In this document: positions 25,661 through 34,569 of the stretch, in pieces
Layout: every line of letters starts with the position of its first letter
How positions within the stretch are numbered: the stretch's first letter is position 1
Assembly: GCF_014207985.1 (NCBI RefSeq)
Contig: NZ_JACHMI010000001.1
Coordinates: forward strand, 7,795,001 to 7,859,000
DNA from: Nonomuraea rubra
GTDB lineage: Bacteria; Actinomycetota; Actinomycetes; Streptosporangiales; Streptosporangiaceae
DNA: 64,000 bases
Direction of reading: 5' to 3'
Notes under the pieces: model-generated
Database searches by the model: none
Seen by the model: only the letters and a program-made list of their open reading frames with translations
Told to the model about the DNA's origin: nothing
Made by a program: the position numbers and the translations under genes

Positions 25661-27712
25661 GTGAGCAATCGCGATGGGGTAGACACCACGCCGGAAGGCA
25701 GGAAACGGCGCCCCCCGCGACGATCGCGCGCGAATTCCGGCACGAACGGCCAGCCCGCCCCGGACGCAGGCGACCAGCCCGCCCCGGGTACGGGCGGCGG
25801 GCCCGCCTCGGACGCGAGCGGCCGGTCCACGCCGGGCACGGGCGGCCGGCCCACCCCCGACGCGGGCGGCCGGCCCGTCCCGGACACGGGTGGCGCTCCG
25901 GCGTCCGGCGCGAAAGGCAGGCCGGCGCCTGGCGCGGCGGGCACTCCCAGCCCTGGAGCGCCCGCCGGGCCCGCCGCCCCCGGAAAGCTCGTCGCCGGCT
26001 CCGCCCGCCGCTCGTCCGGCCCCCGCACGCCCGACTCCCGCACGCCCGACTCCCGCGCGGCCGGCTCCCACCCGTCCGACCCCGGCACGCCCGGCGCTGA
26101 CCCGTCCGGCTCCGGCGCGTCCGGCCCCAAGACATCCCGCTCCGGCTCCGGGACGTCCGGCAACCCCCGTAAGCCCTCCGCCCGCTCAGGCAAGCCGCGC
26201 AAGCCGTCCGCCGCCTCCCGCCCCGGCAAGCCCCGCTCGGGCTCGGGCGCGCCGCGCTTCGCCAGACCGCTGACCCCCGCCTCCATGCTCGGCTGGACGG
26301 CCCTGTCCGCCATCGTGCCCGGCGCCGCCCACCTGCGTGCCGGACACCGCCGCACCGGACTGGCGCTGATCAGCGTGTACGCGGTGCTGCTGCTCGCGGC
26401 CCTGGCCTACGGCCTGAGCGTCGCCGGCGACCTGTCCAACGCGTCCATCCTCGTGGACGACTCGAACATGGTCGTGGTGGTCGTGCTCGCCTCGGTGCTC
26501 GCACTGGGCTGGTTCGCGGTGGTGGTGACCTCCTACGTGGCGCTCGGCCCGAACAGGCTGCGGCAGCAGGGCCAGGTACTGACCGGCATCGTGGTGGGCG
26601 TGCTGTGCGTGGCGGTCATGTCGCCGTTCGCCCTCACCGCGAACTACGTCGTGACCCTCAGGGACGCGGTCGGCTCGATCTTCAAAGCTCCCGAGCCCGG
26701 CGAGTCGCCGGTGGCGCACGACGAGGAGAACCCCTGGGGCGACAGGGACCGCGTCAACTTCCTGCTCATCGGCGGCGACGCGGCCGGCAACAGGACGGGC
26801 GTGCGCACCGACAGCATGAACGTCGCCAGCGTGGACCTCAAGACCGGCGCGACCGTGCTGTTCAGCCTCCCCCGCAACCTGCAGCACGTGCGCTTCCCCG
26901 CCTCCTCCCCGCTGCACAAGCAGTTCCCGAACGGGTTCATGGCGGAGCTGCCCAACGGCGGCCTGCTGAACGAGGTCTGGCAGTACGCCAACGACAACCC
27001 GCAGCTCATGGGCGGCAAGAACCAGGGCCCGCGCGCGCTGATGGACGCCATCGGCCACACGCTCGGCCTGAAGATCGACTACTACATGCTGATGAACATG
27101 TACGGCTTCGCCGACCTCGTGGACGCCATCGGCGGCCTCAAGATCAAGGTGGAGCAGGACGTCAAGTGGGGCGGCCTCTACGGCACCGCGGGTACGATCA
27201 AGGCCGGTTACCGGAAGCTCTCGGGCGAGGAGGCCCTGTGGTACGGCCGCTCCCGCGTCGGCAGTGATGACTTCTCCCGCATGTCCCGCCAGCGCTGTGT
27301 CATCGGCGCCTTCGCGCAGCAGGCCACCCCGTCGGTCATCCTGACCCGCTTCGAGAAGATCGCCCGTGCCGCCAAGCAGCTGGCCCAGACCAACATCCCC
27401 CGCACCCTGGTCAAGCCGCTGATGGAGCTGGCGGTCAAGGTCAAGGACGCCAAGATCACCAGCCTCCAGTTCGTACCCCCGGAGTTCTACTCGGGCCGCC
27501 CCGACTGGGCCAAGATCCGTACGGCGACGAGGAAGGCGATCAACGACTCGACCCGCCCGGCCCGCCGCGCCCAGACGGCCAACGTGAGCGCCTCCCCCAG
27601 CGTCACCGGCTCCACCCCCGCCAAGCCCCGCACGTCCACCCCCACCCAGACCCCCACCCGCAACAGCCAGAAGGCGGGAGCCCAGTCCCTGGACGACCTC
27701 TGCGGCCTCTGA
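25661..27712 (+). CDS. LCP-family (LytR-CpsA-Psr) cell-wall polymer ligase
   Basis: The 683-residue protein starts with GTG at 25661 behind AAGGAG. About 195 residues of Pro/Gly/Ala/Ser/Arg low-complexity sequence come first, with degenerate repeats such as PDAGGRP and PGTGG. Several membrane helices follow (about residues 207-330), then the LCP domain from about 360: VNFLLIGGDAAGNRTGVRTD, the SLPRNLQHV strand, and a late YGRSRVGSDDFSRMSRQR segment. LCP enzymes move undecaprenyl-linked polymers onto peptidoglycan. Here Arg-rich key residues (R in GVRTDS and the late RSR..D..R) are present. The C-terminal Thr/Pro/Ser-rich tail ends in DDLCGL. The cytoplasmic head is far longer than usual and may bind partners or be regulated by the Ser/Thr kinases nearby. 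Confidence 0.92.
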   Translation: MSNRDGVDTTPEGRKRRPPRRSRANSGTNGQPAPDAGDQPAPGTGGGPASDASGRSTPGTGGRPTPDAGGRPVPDTGGAPASGAKGRPAPGAAGTPSPGAPAGPAAPGKLVAGSARRSSGPRTPDSRTPDSRAAGSHPSDPGTPGADPSGSGASGPKTSRSGSGTSGNPRKPSARSGKPRKPSAASRPGKPRSGSGAPRFARPLTPASMLGWTALSAIVPGAAHLRAGHRRTGLALISVYAVLLLAALAYGLSVAGDLSNASILVDDSNMVVVVVLASVLALGWFAVVVTSYVALGPNRLRQQGQVLTGIVVGVLCVAVMSPFALTANYVVTLRDAVGSIFKAPEPGESPVAHDEENPWGDRDRVNFLLIGGDAAGNRTGVRTDSMNVASVDLKTGATVLFSLPRNLQHVRFPASSPLHKQFPNGFMAELPNGGLLNEVWQYANDNPQLMGGKNQGPRALMDAIGHTLGLKIDYYMLMNMYGFADLVDAIGGLKIKVEQDVKWGGLYGTAGTIKAGYRKLSGEEALWYGRSRVGSDDFSRMSRQRCVIGAFAQQATPSVILTRFEKIARAAKQLAQTNIPRTLVKPLMELAVKVKDAKITSLQFVPPEFYSGRPDWAKIRTATRKAINDSTRPARRAQTANVSASPSVTGSTPAKPRTSTPTQTPTRNSQKAGAQSLDDLCGL

Positions 27713-27742
27713 CCCCACCCAGGCCCCGGCGCCGGCCGGGCC

Positions 27743-27758
27743 GGCCTGCCGACAGGCC
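27743..27758. terminator. Short hairpin between the LCP and P450 genes
   Basis: GGCCTG and CAGGCC pair perfectly around CCGA, 31 bases past the LCP stop. CCCGGCCGGG palindromes follow in the next repeat. Together they may end transcription from both sides. Confidence 0.5.
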
Positions 27759-27764
27759 CAGCCG

Positions 27765-27803
27765 CCCGGCCGGGCTAGCCGAAGCCCGGCCGGGCTAGCC
27801 GAA
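27765..27803. repeat. 20-base duplication covering the P450 stop codon
   Basis: The 19-mer CCCGGCCGGGCTAGCCGAA occurs at 27765-27783 and 27785-27803, giving a 20-base period. The right copy carries the last codons and TAG stop of the P450 gene on the minus strand; the left copy lies just past it. It is a clean, recent-looking tandem duplication. Confidence 0.9.
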
Positions 27804-28991
27804 CGTCACGGGCAGCTCTCGCGGCCCCCGCACCGTGAGGCTGGCCCGCCACCGCAACCGCTCCACCGGCACAGCCAGCGCCAGCCCCGGCAACCGGACG
27901 ACCTCCGCCAGCGCCGCCCGCCCGACGAGGCGGGCCAGCAGCGCCCCCAGGCAGTAGTGCGGCCCGTGACCGAAGCTCAGGTGCGCGTTGTCCTGCCGGG
28001 TGAGGTCGGGCCGGTCGGGGTCGGCGAACCGGAGGGGGTCGCGGTTGGCCGCGGCCAGCGCCACCAGGAGAGGCTGCCCGGCCGGCAGCACGACCCCGCC
28101 GATCTCCACCGGCTCCAGGGTGAACCGCCACGTGGCCAGCTCGACCGGGCTGTCGTGGCGCAGCAGCTCCTCCACGGCCTGCTCGATCAGCTCGGGCCTG
28201 GCGCGCAGCTGCTCCAGGGCGCTGGGATGCCGCAGCAGCGTGTACGTGCCCAGCCCCACGAGCCCCACCGTCGTCTCGTACCCGGCGACGAGCAGCAGGA
28301 AGATCATCGAGAGCAGCTCGTCCTCGCCCAGCCGGTCCCCGTCGTCGGCCGCCGCGATCATGGCGCTGATGACGTCGTCCCCCGGCGCCCGCCGCTTGCC
28401 CTCGGCCAGCCCGCTTACGTACGCGCCCAGCGCCCGCAGCGCCGCGGGCCTGGCGTCCGGTTCCCCCGGCTCCGACGACACCACGGCCGCCGTCCACCGC
28501 TGGAAGTCCGTACGGTCGGCCGCGGGCACCCCGAGCACGTCGCAGATCACCCCGGACTGCAGCGGCGAGGCGAAGTCGCCCACCAGGTCGGCCCCGGGAG
28601 ACAGCCCGGCGGCGAGCGTGCGCGCGGCGGACTCGATCCCCGGCCGCAGCCGGGCCAGCCGGCGCGGCGTGAAGAACCCCGACACCACGCGGCGCAGCCG
28701 GGTGTGCTCGGGCGGGTCGGTGGTGAGCAGGTGCGTGCCCAGCCCCGACCGGTCCTCCAGGGGCCGCCCGCGCCCCGCCTCCCGCCAGTCGGCGGGCGCG
28801 TGGCGCGGGTCCTTGCTCAGCCGCGGGTCGGCGAGCGCGGCGCGGGCGTCGTCGTAGCGGGTCACGAGCCAGCCGTACAGGCCGCTGCGCATGGTCACCA
28901 GGCGGGGCGCGCCGGACGCCCGCAGGTCGGCGTAGGCCGGGTACGGGTCGGCCACCAGCCCTTCGTAGCCGGGCAACATCTCGTTCAGCAT
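27795..28991 (-). CDS. Cytochrome P450
   Basis: A 398-residue bacterial class I P450. The oxygen-binding I helix has AGYETT, the K helix EELLRHDSP region with its conserved E..R follows, and the heme loop is FGHGPHYCLG with the heme-ligand Cys at about residue 347. Length and motifs fit the CYP105/107-type group, which hydroxylates small molecules and needs ferredoxin and a reductase, not encoded nearby. ATG at 28991 follows CTGGAG. It lies downstream of an alpha/beta-hydrolase-like gene on the same strand, but a strong hairpin between them suggests separate transcription. No biosynthetic cluster surrounds it, so the substrate is unknown; xenobiotic or fatty-acid oxidation are possible. Confidence 0.95.
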   Translation of the reverse strand: MLNEMLPGYEGLVADPYPAYADLRASGAPRLVTMRSGLYGWLVTRYDDARAALADPRLSKDPRHAPADWREAGRGRPLEDRSGLGTHLLTTDPPEHTRLRRVVSGFFTPRRLARLRPGIESAARTLAAGLSPGADLVGDFASPLQSGVICDVLGVPAADRTDFQRWTAAVVSSEPGEPDARPAALRALGAYVSGLAEGKRRAPGDDVISAMIAAADDGDRLGEDELLSMIFLLLVAGYETTVGLVGLGTYTLLRHPSALEQLRARPELIEQAVEELLRHDSPVELATWRFTLEPVEIGGVVLPAGQPLLVALAAANRDPLRFADPDRPDLTRQDNAHLSFGHGPHYCLGALLARLVGRAALAEVVRLPGLALAVPVERLRWRASLTVRGPRELPVTFG

Positions 28992-29015
28992 GGGTGCGAG
29001 CTCCAGGGTGGACGG

Positions 29016-29038
29016 GCGGCGGGCGGCGTGCCCGCCGC
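29016..29038 (-). terminator. Hairpin terminator after the hydrolase-like gene
   Basis: GCGGCGGGC and GCCCGCCGC form a perfect 9-base stem with a 5-base loop, 8 bases past the stop of the minus-strand hydrolase-like gene and 25 bases before the P450 start. Confidence 0.7.
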
Positions 29039-29045
29039 GCCGCCG

Positions 29046-30398
29046 CTACTTGCCGAGCTGTCCCAGGATCCAGTCGGCGAGCACGCCTGTCACCTGGCCG
29101 TGCTCGGAGTTGTGCGAGTCGCACTGGTAGTCGTCGAGCTGGCTCTGCTCGGGCGACAGGGACGTGATGTCGGTGTAGAGGTCGATCGGCCACTCCAGCG
29201 GGTCGTACTGGAGGGCGACGGCGCTCACCGAGGGGACGAAGCAGGTGGATCTGTACCGGCCCGCGATCGGCGCGCCCAGCTGGTCGGCGAGCATGCCGTA
29301 CAGGGGCAGCGTGCCGCCCGGCACGCCGTCGAACGCGCCGACGTCGCTGGTGTAGCTCTTGCTGGCCCACATCGGCACCGCGCGCATGCCGCCGAGGTGC
29401 CGGTTGAGGCCGCGTTCCGGCTGGGTGCGTACGGTGGCGCCGACGAGGCCGCCCAGCTCGCTCCACTCGAACACGAGGTGGTCGGGTGGCACGTTCCTGC
29501 CGGTGCCGTCGGCGGCCCCGTTGGCCACGCCGAGCTTGCGCGGCCGGACCGGGAACCAGCCGACGCGGCGCAGATCCGCCAGGAACTCGGTGCGCAGCGG
29601 GCTGGAGGTGGCGACGGGCCCCGAGTAGCGGCCGCTCTCGACCCACGCCCACAGGAGCTGCTGCGCGGCGGGGCTGGCGATCAGGGCCGCCTGGCCGGGT
29701 TCCGCCGGGGAGAGTGCCTGGGCGAAGTACGCGAGCTGCTGGAGTATCAGCGGGATCCAGGCGCCGTTGTGCGGCGCGTCGTAGGACAGGTAGGTCGCGG
29801 TCTGGTGGTCCTCGCCGCGGTTCTCCATCTCGGCGAGGGCGTAGCGGGTGACGAGGCCGCCCATGCCGAGGCCGCCGACGACCAGCGGCGCGTTGCCGGC
29901 CTGCTCGCTGATGGCGCGGCGGATGCAGGTGGCGGCCACGCCGGCGTTGGCCTGGATGTGCGTGTGCCTGGCGCCGAAGCCGAGCAGGACGACGTCGATG
30001 CCCTGGGCGAGGAGCTGGTCCAGGAGGCGTTGCTGGTGAGGCGGGTAGGGCGTGTTGAGGTGGTGCCACAGGCTCCGCACGTCGCTGGGCCCGTAGCCGA
30101 AGCCGTCGGCCAGGATCATCGGCCGGACGAGGCGCTCGTGACCGGCCGCGTAGTGGACGGCGGCGCTGCCGGTGGCGGTGCGGCCCTGGTAGGGCCAGGC
30201 GGAGGTGAGGGCCCACTCCATCTGCGGCACCCGCGCCTGCTCAGCGGGTGGCTGGCCGGCCACCCGTGCCGAGGTCGCGAACAGGACCCCCTTCGGGAGC
30301 ACCGCGGCGATCTGCTCGGCACGACCGGCGGGCACCGGGTCGGACTCCTGCCGCAGGGCGAGCTCGACATCTATCCTTGCTGCCCCTTGTGTCGCCAT
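29046..30398 (-). CDS. Alpha/beta-hydrolase-like protein lacking the nucleophile Ser
   Basis: A 450-residue protein with an alpha/beta-hydrolase fold signature in its middle. The nucleophile elbow reads G175-G-L-G178-M-G-G181 and is followed by LVTRYALAEME, exactly like the GxSMGG-L-V-T-R-Y elbow of lipase-like hydrolases, except that Ser is replaced by Gly178 (codon GGC; AGC would be Ser). Other family features remain: the VVLLGFGARHTH strand before and YLSYDAPHNGAWIPL after. So it is probably catalytically dead, or uses a different nucleophile. The C-terminal half has PLYGMLADQLG and CDSHNSEHGQVTG, where a His for a triad would lie. No signal peptide is seen. ATG at 30398 with AAAGGTG is preferred. 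It may bind a ligand or partner instead of hydrolysing it. Confidence 0.75.
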   Translation of the reverse strand: MATQGAARIDVELALRQESDPVPAGRAEQIAAVLPKGVLFATSARVAGQPPAEQARVPQMEWALTSAWPYQGRTATGSAAVHYAAGHERLVRPMILADGFGYGPSDVRSLWHHLNTPYPPHQQRLLDQLLAQGIDVVLLGFGARHTHIQANAGVAATCIRRAISEQAGNAPLVVGGLGMGGLVTRYALAEMENRGEDHQTATYLSYDAPHNGAWIPLILQQLAYFAQALSPAEPGQAALIASPAAQQLLWAWVESGRYSGPVATSSPLRTEFLADLRRVGWFPVRPRKLGVANGAADGTGRNVPPDHLVFEWSELGGLVGATVRTQPERGLNRHLGGMRAVPMWASKSYTSDVGAFDGVPGGTLPLYGMLADQLGAPIAGRYRSTCFVPSVSAVALQYDPLEWPIDLYTDITSLSPEQSQLDDYQCDSHNSEHGQVTGVLADWILGQLGK

Positions 30399-30637
30399 GA
30401 TTACACCTTTGCTCGTGGGTTTACCGGACGTCACCCCCGATCTCCTACCTCCGTTTCGGGAAGATGCATTTTCGCTTTTCTCAGACAAACGATCATCGCG
30501 ATCAAGGCATGGCTGGTATCTCTAGCTCACCTCGCCGTCTCCGACAAATCAACCCATGCCGGAAACAGTTCATCTGACCATCGGTCAAGGCATTACGGAG
30601 ACTATTTCGGAAATGCTCTTCGGCATTTCCGGAGCGG

Positions 30638-32677
30638 TCACGCCAGGGCGGAGTTCTTCCTGGGCAGCAGGGCCAGGGCGCCGACGTACAGCAGGGCCGC
30701 CACGATGAGCAGACCCTTGTAGCCGATCACCAGCGCGACGTACTCCAGGCAGCCGCCCACCATGGCGCCCAGCAGATTCGCGCCGAAGGAGGTGGTCGCG
30801 TCGGCCGTCTCGGCGAAACGCTTGGCGAACACCACGTTCGCGGCGAAGATCGGCAGGAATGCCACCGTCACGGCGGCCACCGCGCGCAGCGGGACCGGGA
30901 GCGCCAGCAGCCATTCGTTCGGTACGAGCCAGGCCAGCAGCAGGCCCGCGAACAGCACGCCGTACATGACCGGCAGCGGCGGGGTGCGGAAGCGGCGGGT
31001 CACCTCGACGGCGGCGAGCACCGCGACGAGCACGCCGGCGAAGACGATCGCGTTGACCACCCACGTGGTGCCGAACAGCAGCGCGAACCCGGTCACGCTC
31101 TTGGTCTCCAGCAGCATGAAGCCCACGCCCAGCAGGAACAGATCCGCGTACGGGCGCATCCGCCGGTACGGGCCCGCCACGACGCGCACGGCCAGCAGGC
31201 TGACGATGAGGATCAGGCCGAGCGTGATGACGTAGATCGGCGGGATCGTGCCCTCCTTCAGGTAGAGGAAGGGCCGGTCGTCGCCGGCGGGCTCGGGGGT
31301 GCCGGGGGCGGCACCGGGCCACTCGGCGGCGCAGCGCTGGTCGGCGGCGGCCAGGCCGGCGGTGATGACGGCCTGCTGCCCGGCGGTGCTGACCACGTCC
31401 ACGCAGGGCTTGTGCCCGAAGGCGAGCTGCATGGTGGAGGCCAGGCGGTCGACCAGCCAGCTCTCGCGGTAGTAGTTGTACATCGAGAAGGTGCCGCCCG
31501 GCTTGAGGTGGGCGCGGGCCGCCCGCATGGCCTCCTCGGTGAACAGGTAGCTCTCCAGGCGCAGCGAGCTGGCGCCGGAGACGAGGGTGAGCGAGTCGGG
31601 CAGGGCGAACAGGATGAGGTCGTACTTGTCGCCGGTGCGCTCCAGGAAGGCGCGGCCGTCGGTGACGTGGGTGGTGACGCGCGGGTCCTGGTAGGGCTTG
31701 TCAGGGTGGACGGAGCCGCCCAGCTCGCGCAGCTTCGGGTCGATCTCGACGGCGTCGACGCGGGTGGCGCCCTTGGACAGCGCGATCGCCACGTCGGTGC
31801 CGCTGCCCGCGCCGACGATGAGCACGTCCCTGGGCTGCTTGCTCGCCCGCTCGTACGGCAGGCCGTACTGGGCCTCCCACTGCAGGCGGGCATGGGCGGG
31901 CACGGCCTGCTGGTGCGGGATGCCGTTGACCGCGATGTCGGTGACGGGAATGCCGACCTGCACGAGCTGCTTGGTGGTGACCTTGTAGTACGGCGACCAG
32001 ATCGCCCCGGCGGTGAGCGTCTCGGCCAGCAGCAGCCCGACCACGACCAGGGAGGGCACGGTCACGAGCCCCACGTAGAGCACCCGCGGCTTCGGCACGA
32101 GCAGCAGGCCGTAGCAGATGGCCGCGATGAGCCCCCAGAACACCGGCGGCGCGCTGAGGAACGACAGCGCGGTGAACGCGGCGATGCCGGTGAGGCTGCC
32201 GATCAGGTCGTACCGGTAGGCCTCCAGGCGCGGCAGCTCGGGAAAGCACCGCCCGACCAGCTCGGCGGGGCCCATGAGCACGACCGCGGCGGCACAGAAG
32301 ATCACCGGCAGGATCGCCCACGCGGGCGGACCGTTGGTGGACAGACTCGTCCAGTACAGGACGCCCTCGGTATTGCGGTCGACGGTGACGGGGAAGGTCA
32401 GCACGACGATGGTCAGGACGGCCAGGACGATGGGCGAGTAGTACGGCTGCCGCTGCGAGCGCCCCACGCGCAGGAAACCGAGCCCGATGCCAAGGAAGGA
32501 GCCGAGCAGCACGAAATTGGTGAAATAACTGAGATGGACGATGTTGGACCCGGTCCACCGGATCAGTGCCAGCTCAAGGAAGAGCATGAAGGCACTGGCG
32601 AGGACGAGCCTCGGCCGCACCGCCAACCAGTGGGCTTTTTCGCCGCCGTCGACCGGCTTTTGCGCCTGGAGCGTCAT
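30638..32677 (-). CDS. Membrane-embedded spermidine synthase-like protein
   Basis: The 679-residue protein combines a polytopic membrane part with an SAM/decarboxylated-SAM-binding Rossmann domain. About seven helices (residues 25-225) precede the Rossmann domain (about 285-470) with VLIVGAGSGTDVAIALSKGA, VDAVEIDP and DPRVTTHVTDGRAFL, typical of spermidine-synthase-like aminopropyl- or methyltransferases. About eight helices follow (490-679). Such fused proteins (spermine/spermidine synthase domain with MFS-like helices) are common in actinomycetes but have no proven reaction; the Asp-Asp substrate residues of true spermidine synthase are not clear here. It starts at ATG 32677, divergent from the subtilase gene. 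Polyamine synthesis should not be assumed. Confidence 0.75.
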   Translation of the reverse strand: MTLQAQKPVDGGEKAHWLAVRPRLVLASAFMLFLELALIRWTGSNIVHLSYFTNFVLLGSFLGIGLGFLRVGRSQRQPYYSPIVLAVLTIVVLTFPVTVDRNTEGVLYWTSLSTNGPPAWAILPVIFCAAAVVLMGPAELVGRCFPELPRLEAYRYDLIGSLTGIAAFTALSFLSAPPVFWGLIAAICYGLLLVPKPRVLYVGLVTVPSLVVVGLLLAETLTAGAIWSPYYKVTTKQLVQVGIPVTDIAVNGIPHQQAVPAHARLQWEAQYGLPYERASKQPRDVLIVGAGSGTDVAIALSKGATRVDAVEIDPKLRELGGSVHPDKPYQDPRVTTHVTDGRAFLERTGDKYDLILFALPDSLTLVSGASSLRLESYLFTEEAMRAARAHLKPGGTFSMYNYYRESWLVDRLASTMQLAFGHKPCVDVVSTAGQQAVITAGLAAADQRCAAEWPGAAPGTPEPAGDDRPFLYLKEGTIPPIYVITLGLILIVSLLAVRVVAGPYRRMRPYADLFLLGVGFMLLETKSVTGFALLFGTTWVVNAIVFAGVLVAVLAAVEVTRRFRTPPLPVMYGVLFAGLLLAWLVPNEWLLALPVPLRAVAAVTVAFLPIFAANVVFAKRFAETADATTSFGANLLGAMVGGCLEYVALVIGYKGLLIVAALLYVGALALLPRKNSALA

Positions 32678-32864
32678 AACGCCTCACCGTAGTGAACAGA
32701 CCGAAAACAAGGAAGTCTGACGTCCCAGAACAAATGTCGTCCGCTTCGCCCCACTTAGGGAGTTTCCGCAGGTCAAAACACCTCAGATCCGCTGGACGAG
32801 CCGCCTGCCGATGAAGGAATGTTGGGAGGTTCGTTTCCCTCCACAAACGTCTCGGTGGTGACAC

Positions 32865-34223
32865 ATGCGGATCCTGATCCAGCTCCGTCCCTCCCCCGAT
32901 CTGGTCGCCGCGGTCGTGGACCCCGGCCAGACCGCCACCACGGCCGACGTCGCCGACGGGCTGCCGGGCGTCGAGCTCGACCCCGCGTTCACGCCCGTGG
33001 CCGTGCCGCGCCCGGTGCCCGCGGCGGACGGCGATCCGCTCTCGCTCAGCCAGCCGCTGGACTTCTCCCTCGCCGCGGAGGACGCCTCGGTGCTGGTGCG
33101 CGGCACGATCTCGGACGACGAGCTGACCGCCAGGGTCGCGCTGCTGCCCGCGCTCAGGCCGGACGTGGTGGGTGTCTTCGCCGACCCCGTCATCGAGTCC
33201 ACCCCGGTGTGCGGGGGCGACCCGCCGTCCGGCGACTGGCACGACGTCGAGCGGCTGCTGAACGTGCCCGGGCTGCACGCCGAAGGGCTCGACGGCGACG
33301 GCGTGACGGTGGCCGTGCTGGACACCGGGATCAACGCGGCGCACACGGCCAGGCAGCTCGGCAGGGGCGTCACCCTGGACGCCGAGCGGTGCTGGAGCCC
33401 TTCGGGCGTGTCCGGCAGGCCGGGCGAGTTCGAGGTCGACCACGGCACGATGTGCGCGTTCGACGCCCTCATCGCCGCCCCGCAGGCCACGCTGATCGAC
33501 CTGCCCGTGCTGCTGTCCACCCGGCCGGGCGGCTCGGCGCTGGACGGGCTGCTGTCGGACGCGGTGGCCGCCTTCGCGCACCTGCGTACCGTGCTCGACG
33601 CCCAGCCCGCCGAGTCGCGGGCGCTGGTGGTGAACAACTCGTGGGGGTCGTTCTCCCCCGAGTGGGACTTTCCCGTGGGGCATCCGGGCAACTACTCCGA
33701 CAACGCGGCGCACCCGTTCAACCTGATGGTGGCCGCGCTCGACAAGGCCGGCGCCGACGTCCTGTTCGCGGCCGGCAACTGCGGGCGCGACTGCCCGGAC
33801 GGGCGCTGCGCCTACTCCGGCCGGCCGATCGTGGGCGCCAACTCGCATCCCAAGGTGCTGTCGGTGGGCGGCATCGACGTCAACGGCGAGCGGGTGGGGT
33901 ACTCCTCGCAGGGGCCCGGGCGGCTGACCGCCCGCAAGCCGGACGTCTGCGCGTACACGCACTTCCTGGGCTCCAAGGCGTTCGGCGCCGGCCGGCCCGA
34001 TTCGGGCACCTCGGCGGCGGCCCCGGTCGCGGCGGGGCTCGTGGCGGCGGTGCGCTCCCGCTGGCCCGCGAGCAGGCTGTCGCCGGCCCAGCTCCGCGCG
34101 CTGCTGCGCAGGACCGCCGAGGACCGCAGCGAGGTCGGGTTCGACTACGACTACGGTTACGGCACCGTGGACCCTGCGGGGATCATCGCCGCGCTCCAGA
34201 AGCGGTTCAGGAACGGGGCCTGA
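32865..34223 (+). CDS. Subtilase (S8) without signal peptide
   Basis: A 452-residue subtilisin-type protease. The catalytic triad is complete: Asp153 in VAVLDTG, His193 in VDHGTM, and Ser383 in GTSAAAP, with the oxyanion Asn in VVNNSWGS. The first 145 residues are not a signal peptide or a usual I9 inhibitor propeptide, and no membrane helix is seen, so the enzyme appears to stay in the cytoplasm. A Cys cluster (AAGNCGRDCPDGRC) sits near the active-site loops and might bind metal or form disulfides. ATG at 32865 gives MRILIQLRP. It is divergent from the spermidine-synthase-like gene across 187 bases. A strong terminator follows. Role unknown; cytoplasmic subtilases sometimes work with other proteins in defence or regulated proteolysis. 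Confidence 0.88.
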   Translation: MRILIQLRPSPDLVAAVVDPGQTATTADVADGLPGVELDPAFTPVAVPRPVPAADGDPLSLSQPLDFSLAAEDASVLVRGTISDDELTARVALLPALRPDVVGVFADPVIESTPVCGGDPPSGDWHDVERLLNVPGLHAEGLDGDGVTVAVLDTGINAAHTARQLGRGVTLDAERCWSPSGVSGRPGEFEVDHGTMCAFDALIAAPQATLIDLPVLLSTRPGGSALDGLLSDAVAAFAHLRTVLDAQPAESRALVVNNSWGSFSPEWDFPVGHPGNYSDNAAHPFNLMVAALDKAGADVLFAAGNCGRDCPDGRCAYSGRPIVGANSHPKVLSVGGIDVNGERVGYSSQGPGRLTARKPDVCAYTHFLGSKAFGAGRPDSGTSAAAPVAAGLVAAVRSRWPASRLSPAQLRALLRRTAEDRSEVGFDYDYGYGTVDPAGIIAALQKRFRNGA

Positions 34224-34236
34224 CGGCCTTCGCTCC

Positions 34237-34259
34237 GAGGGGCCGGGGCCCGGCCCCTC
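34237..34259. terminator. Two-way terminator between subtilase and DUF4190 genes
   Basis: GAGGGGCCGGG and CCCGGCCCCTC form a perfect 11-base inverted repeat around one base. It lies just past the subtilase stop and touches the stop of the converging DUF4190 gene. Confidence 0.75.
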
Positions 34260-34569
34260 AGGAGCCCTCCATGGCGGCGCCGATGATGCCCAGGGTCACG
34301 CCGAGGGCCACGAAGCTGAAGGTGATGATCAGCAGCACGGTGCCGATGATGCCGCAGATGCGCCCCGCCTGGACCATGCCGCGGTTCTCGTAGAAGTAGC
34401 CGCTCTCGTCGATCTCGCGCAGTGCCCTGTTGCCCATCGACCAGGCGAAGGGGCCGGTCAGCATGCAGGCCACCAGGCTCACGATGCCCAGCACGAGGAT
34501 GACCGTGCCATTGGGATGGCTGCGCGGCGGCGGCCCGTAACCGCCGGGGCCGTACTCGGGATAGGACAT
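34258..34569 (-). CDS. DUF4190 small membrane protein
   Basis: A 103-residue protein with a short Gly/Pro/Tyr-rich cytoplasmic head (MSYPEYGPGGYGPPPRS) and two membrane helices (about residues 22-44 and 70-95). The segment between them, MGNRALREIDESGYFYENRG, is the linker of DUF4190 proteins (ALREI followed by G.YxxRG). These small actinobacterial membrane proteins have no known enzymatic role. It begins with ATG at 34569 and is divergent from the channel gene across 89 bases. Its 3' end is shared with a two-way terminator. Confidence 0.8.
   Translation of the reverse strand: MSYPEYGPGGYGPPPRSHPNGTVILVLGIVSLVACMLTGPFAWSMGNRALREIDESGYFYENRGMVQAGRICGIIGTVLLIITFSFVALGVTLGIIGAAMEGS

Noticed and set aside
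27957..30722. A plus-strand open frame of about 920 codons across the P450 and hydrolase-like genes
   Set aside because: It is an antisense shadow, with no ribosome site and no family motif.
27795..32677. Natural-product gene cluster containing the P450 and hydrolase
   Set aside because: No synthase, tailoring set, resistance or regulator genes are linked, and a terminator separates the P450 from the gene upstream.
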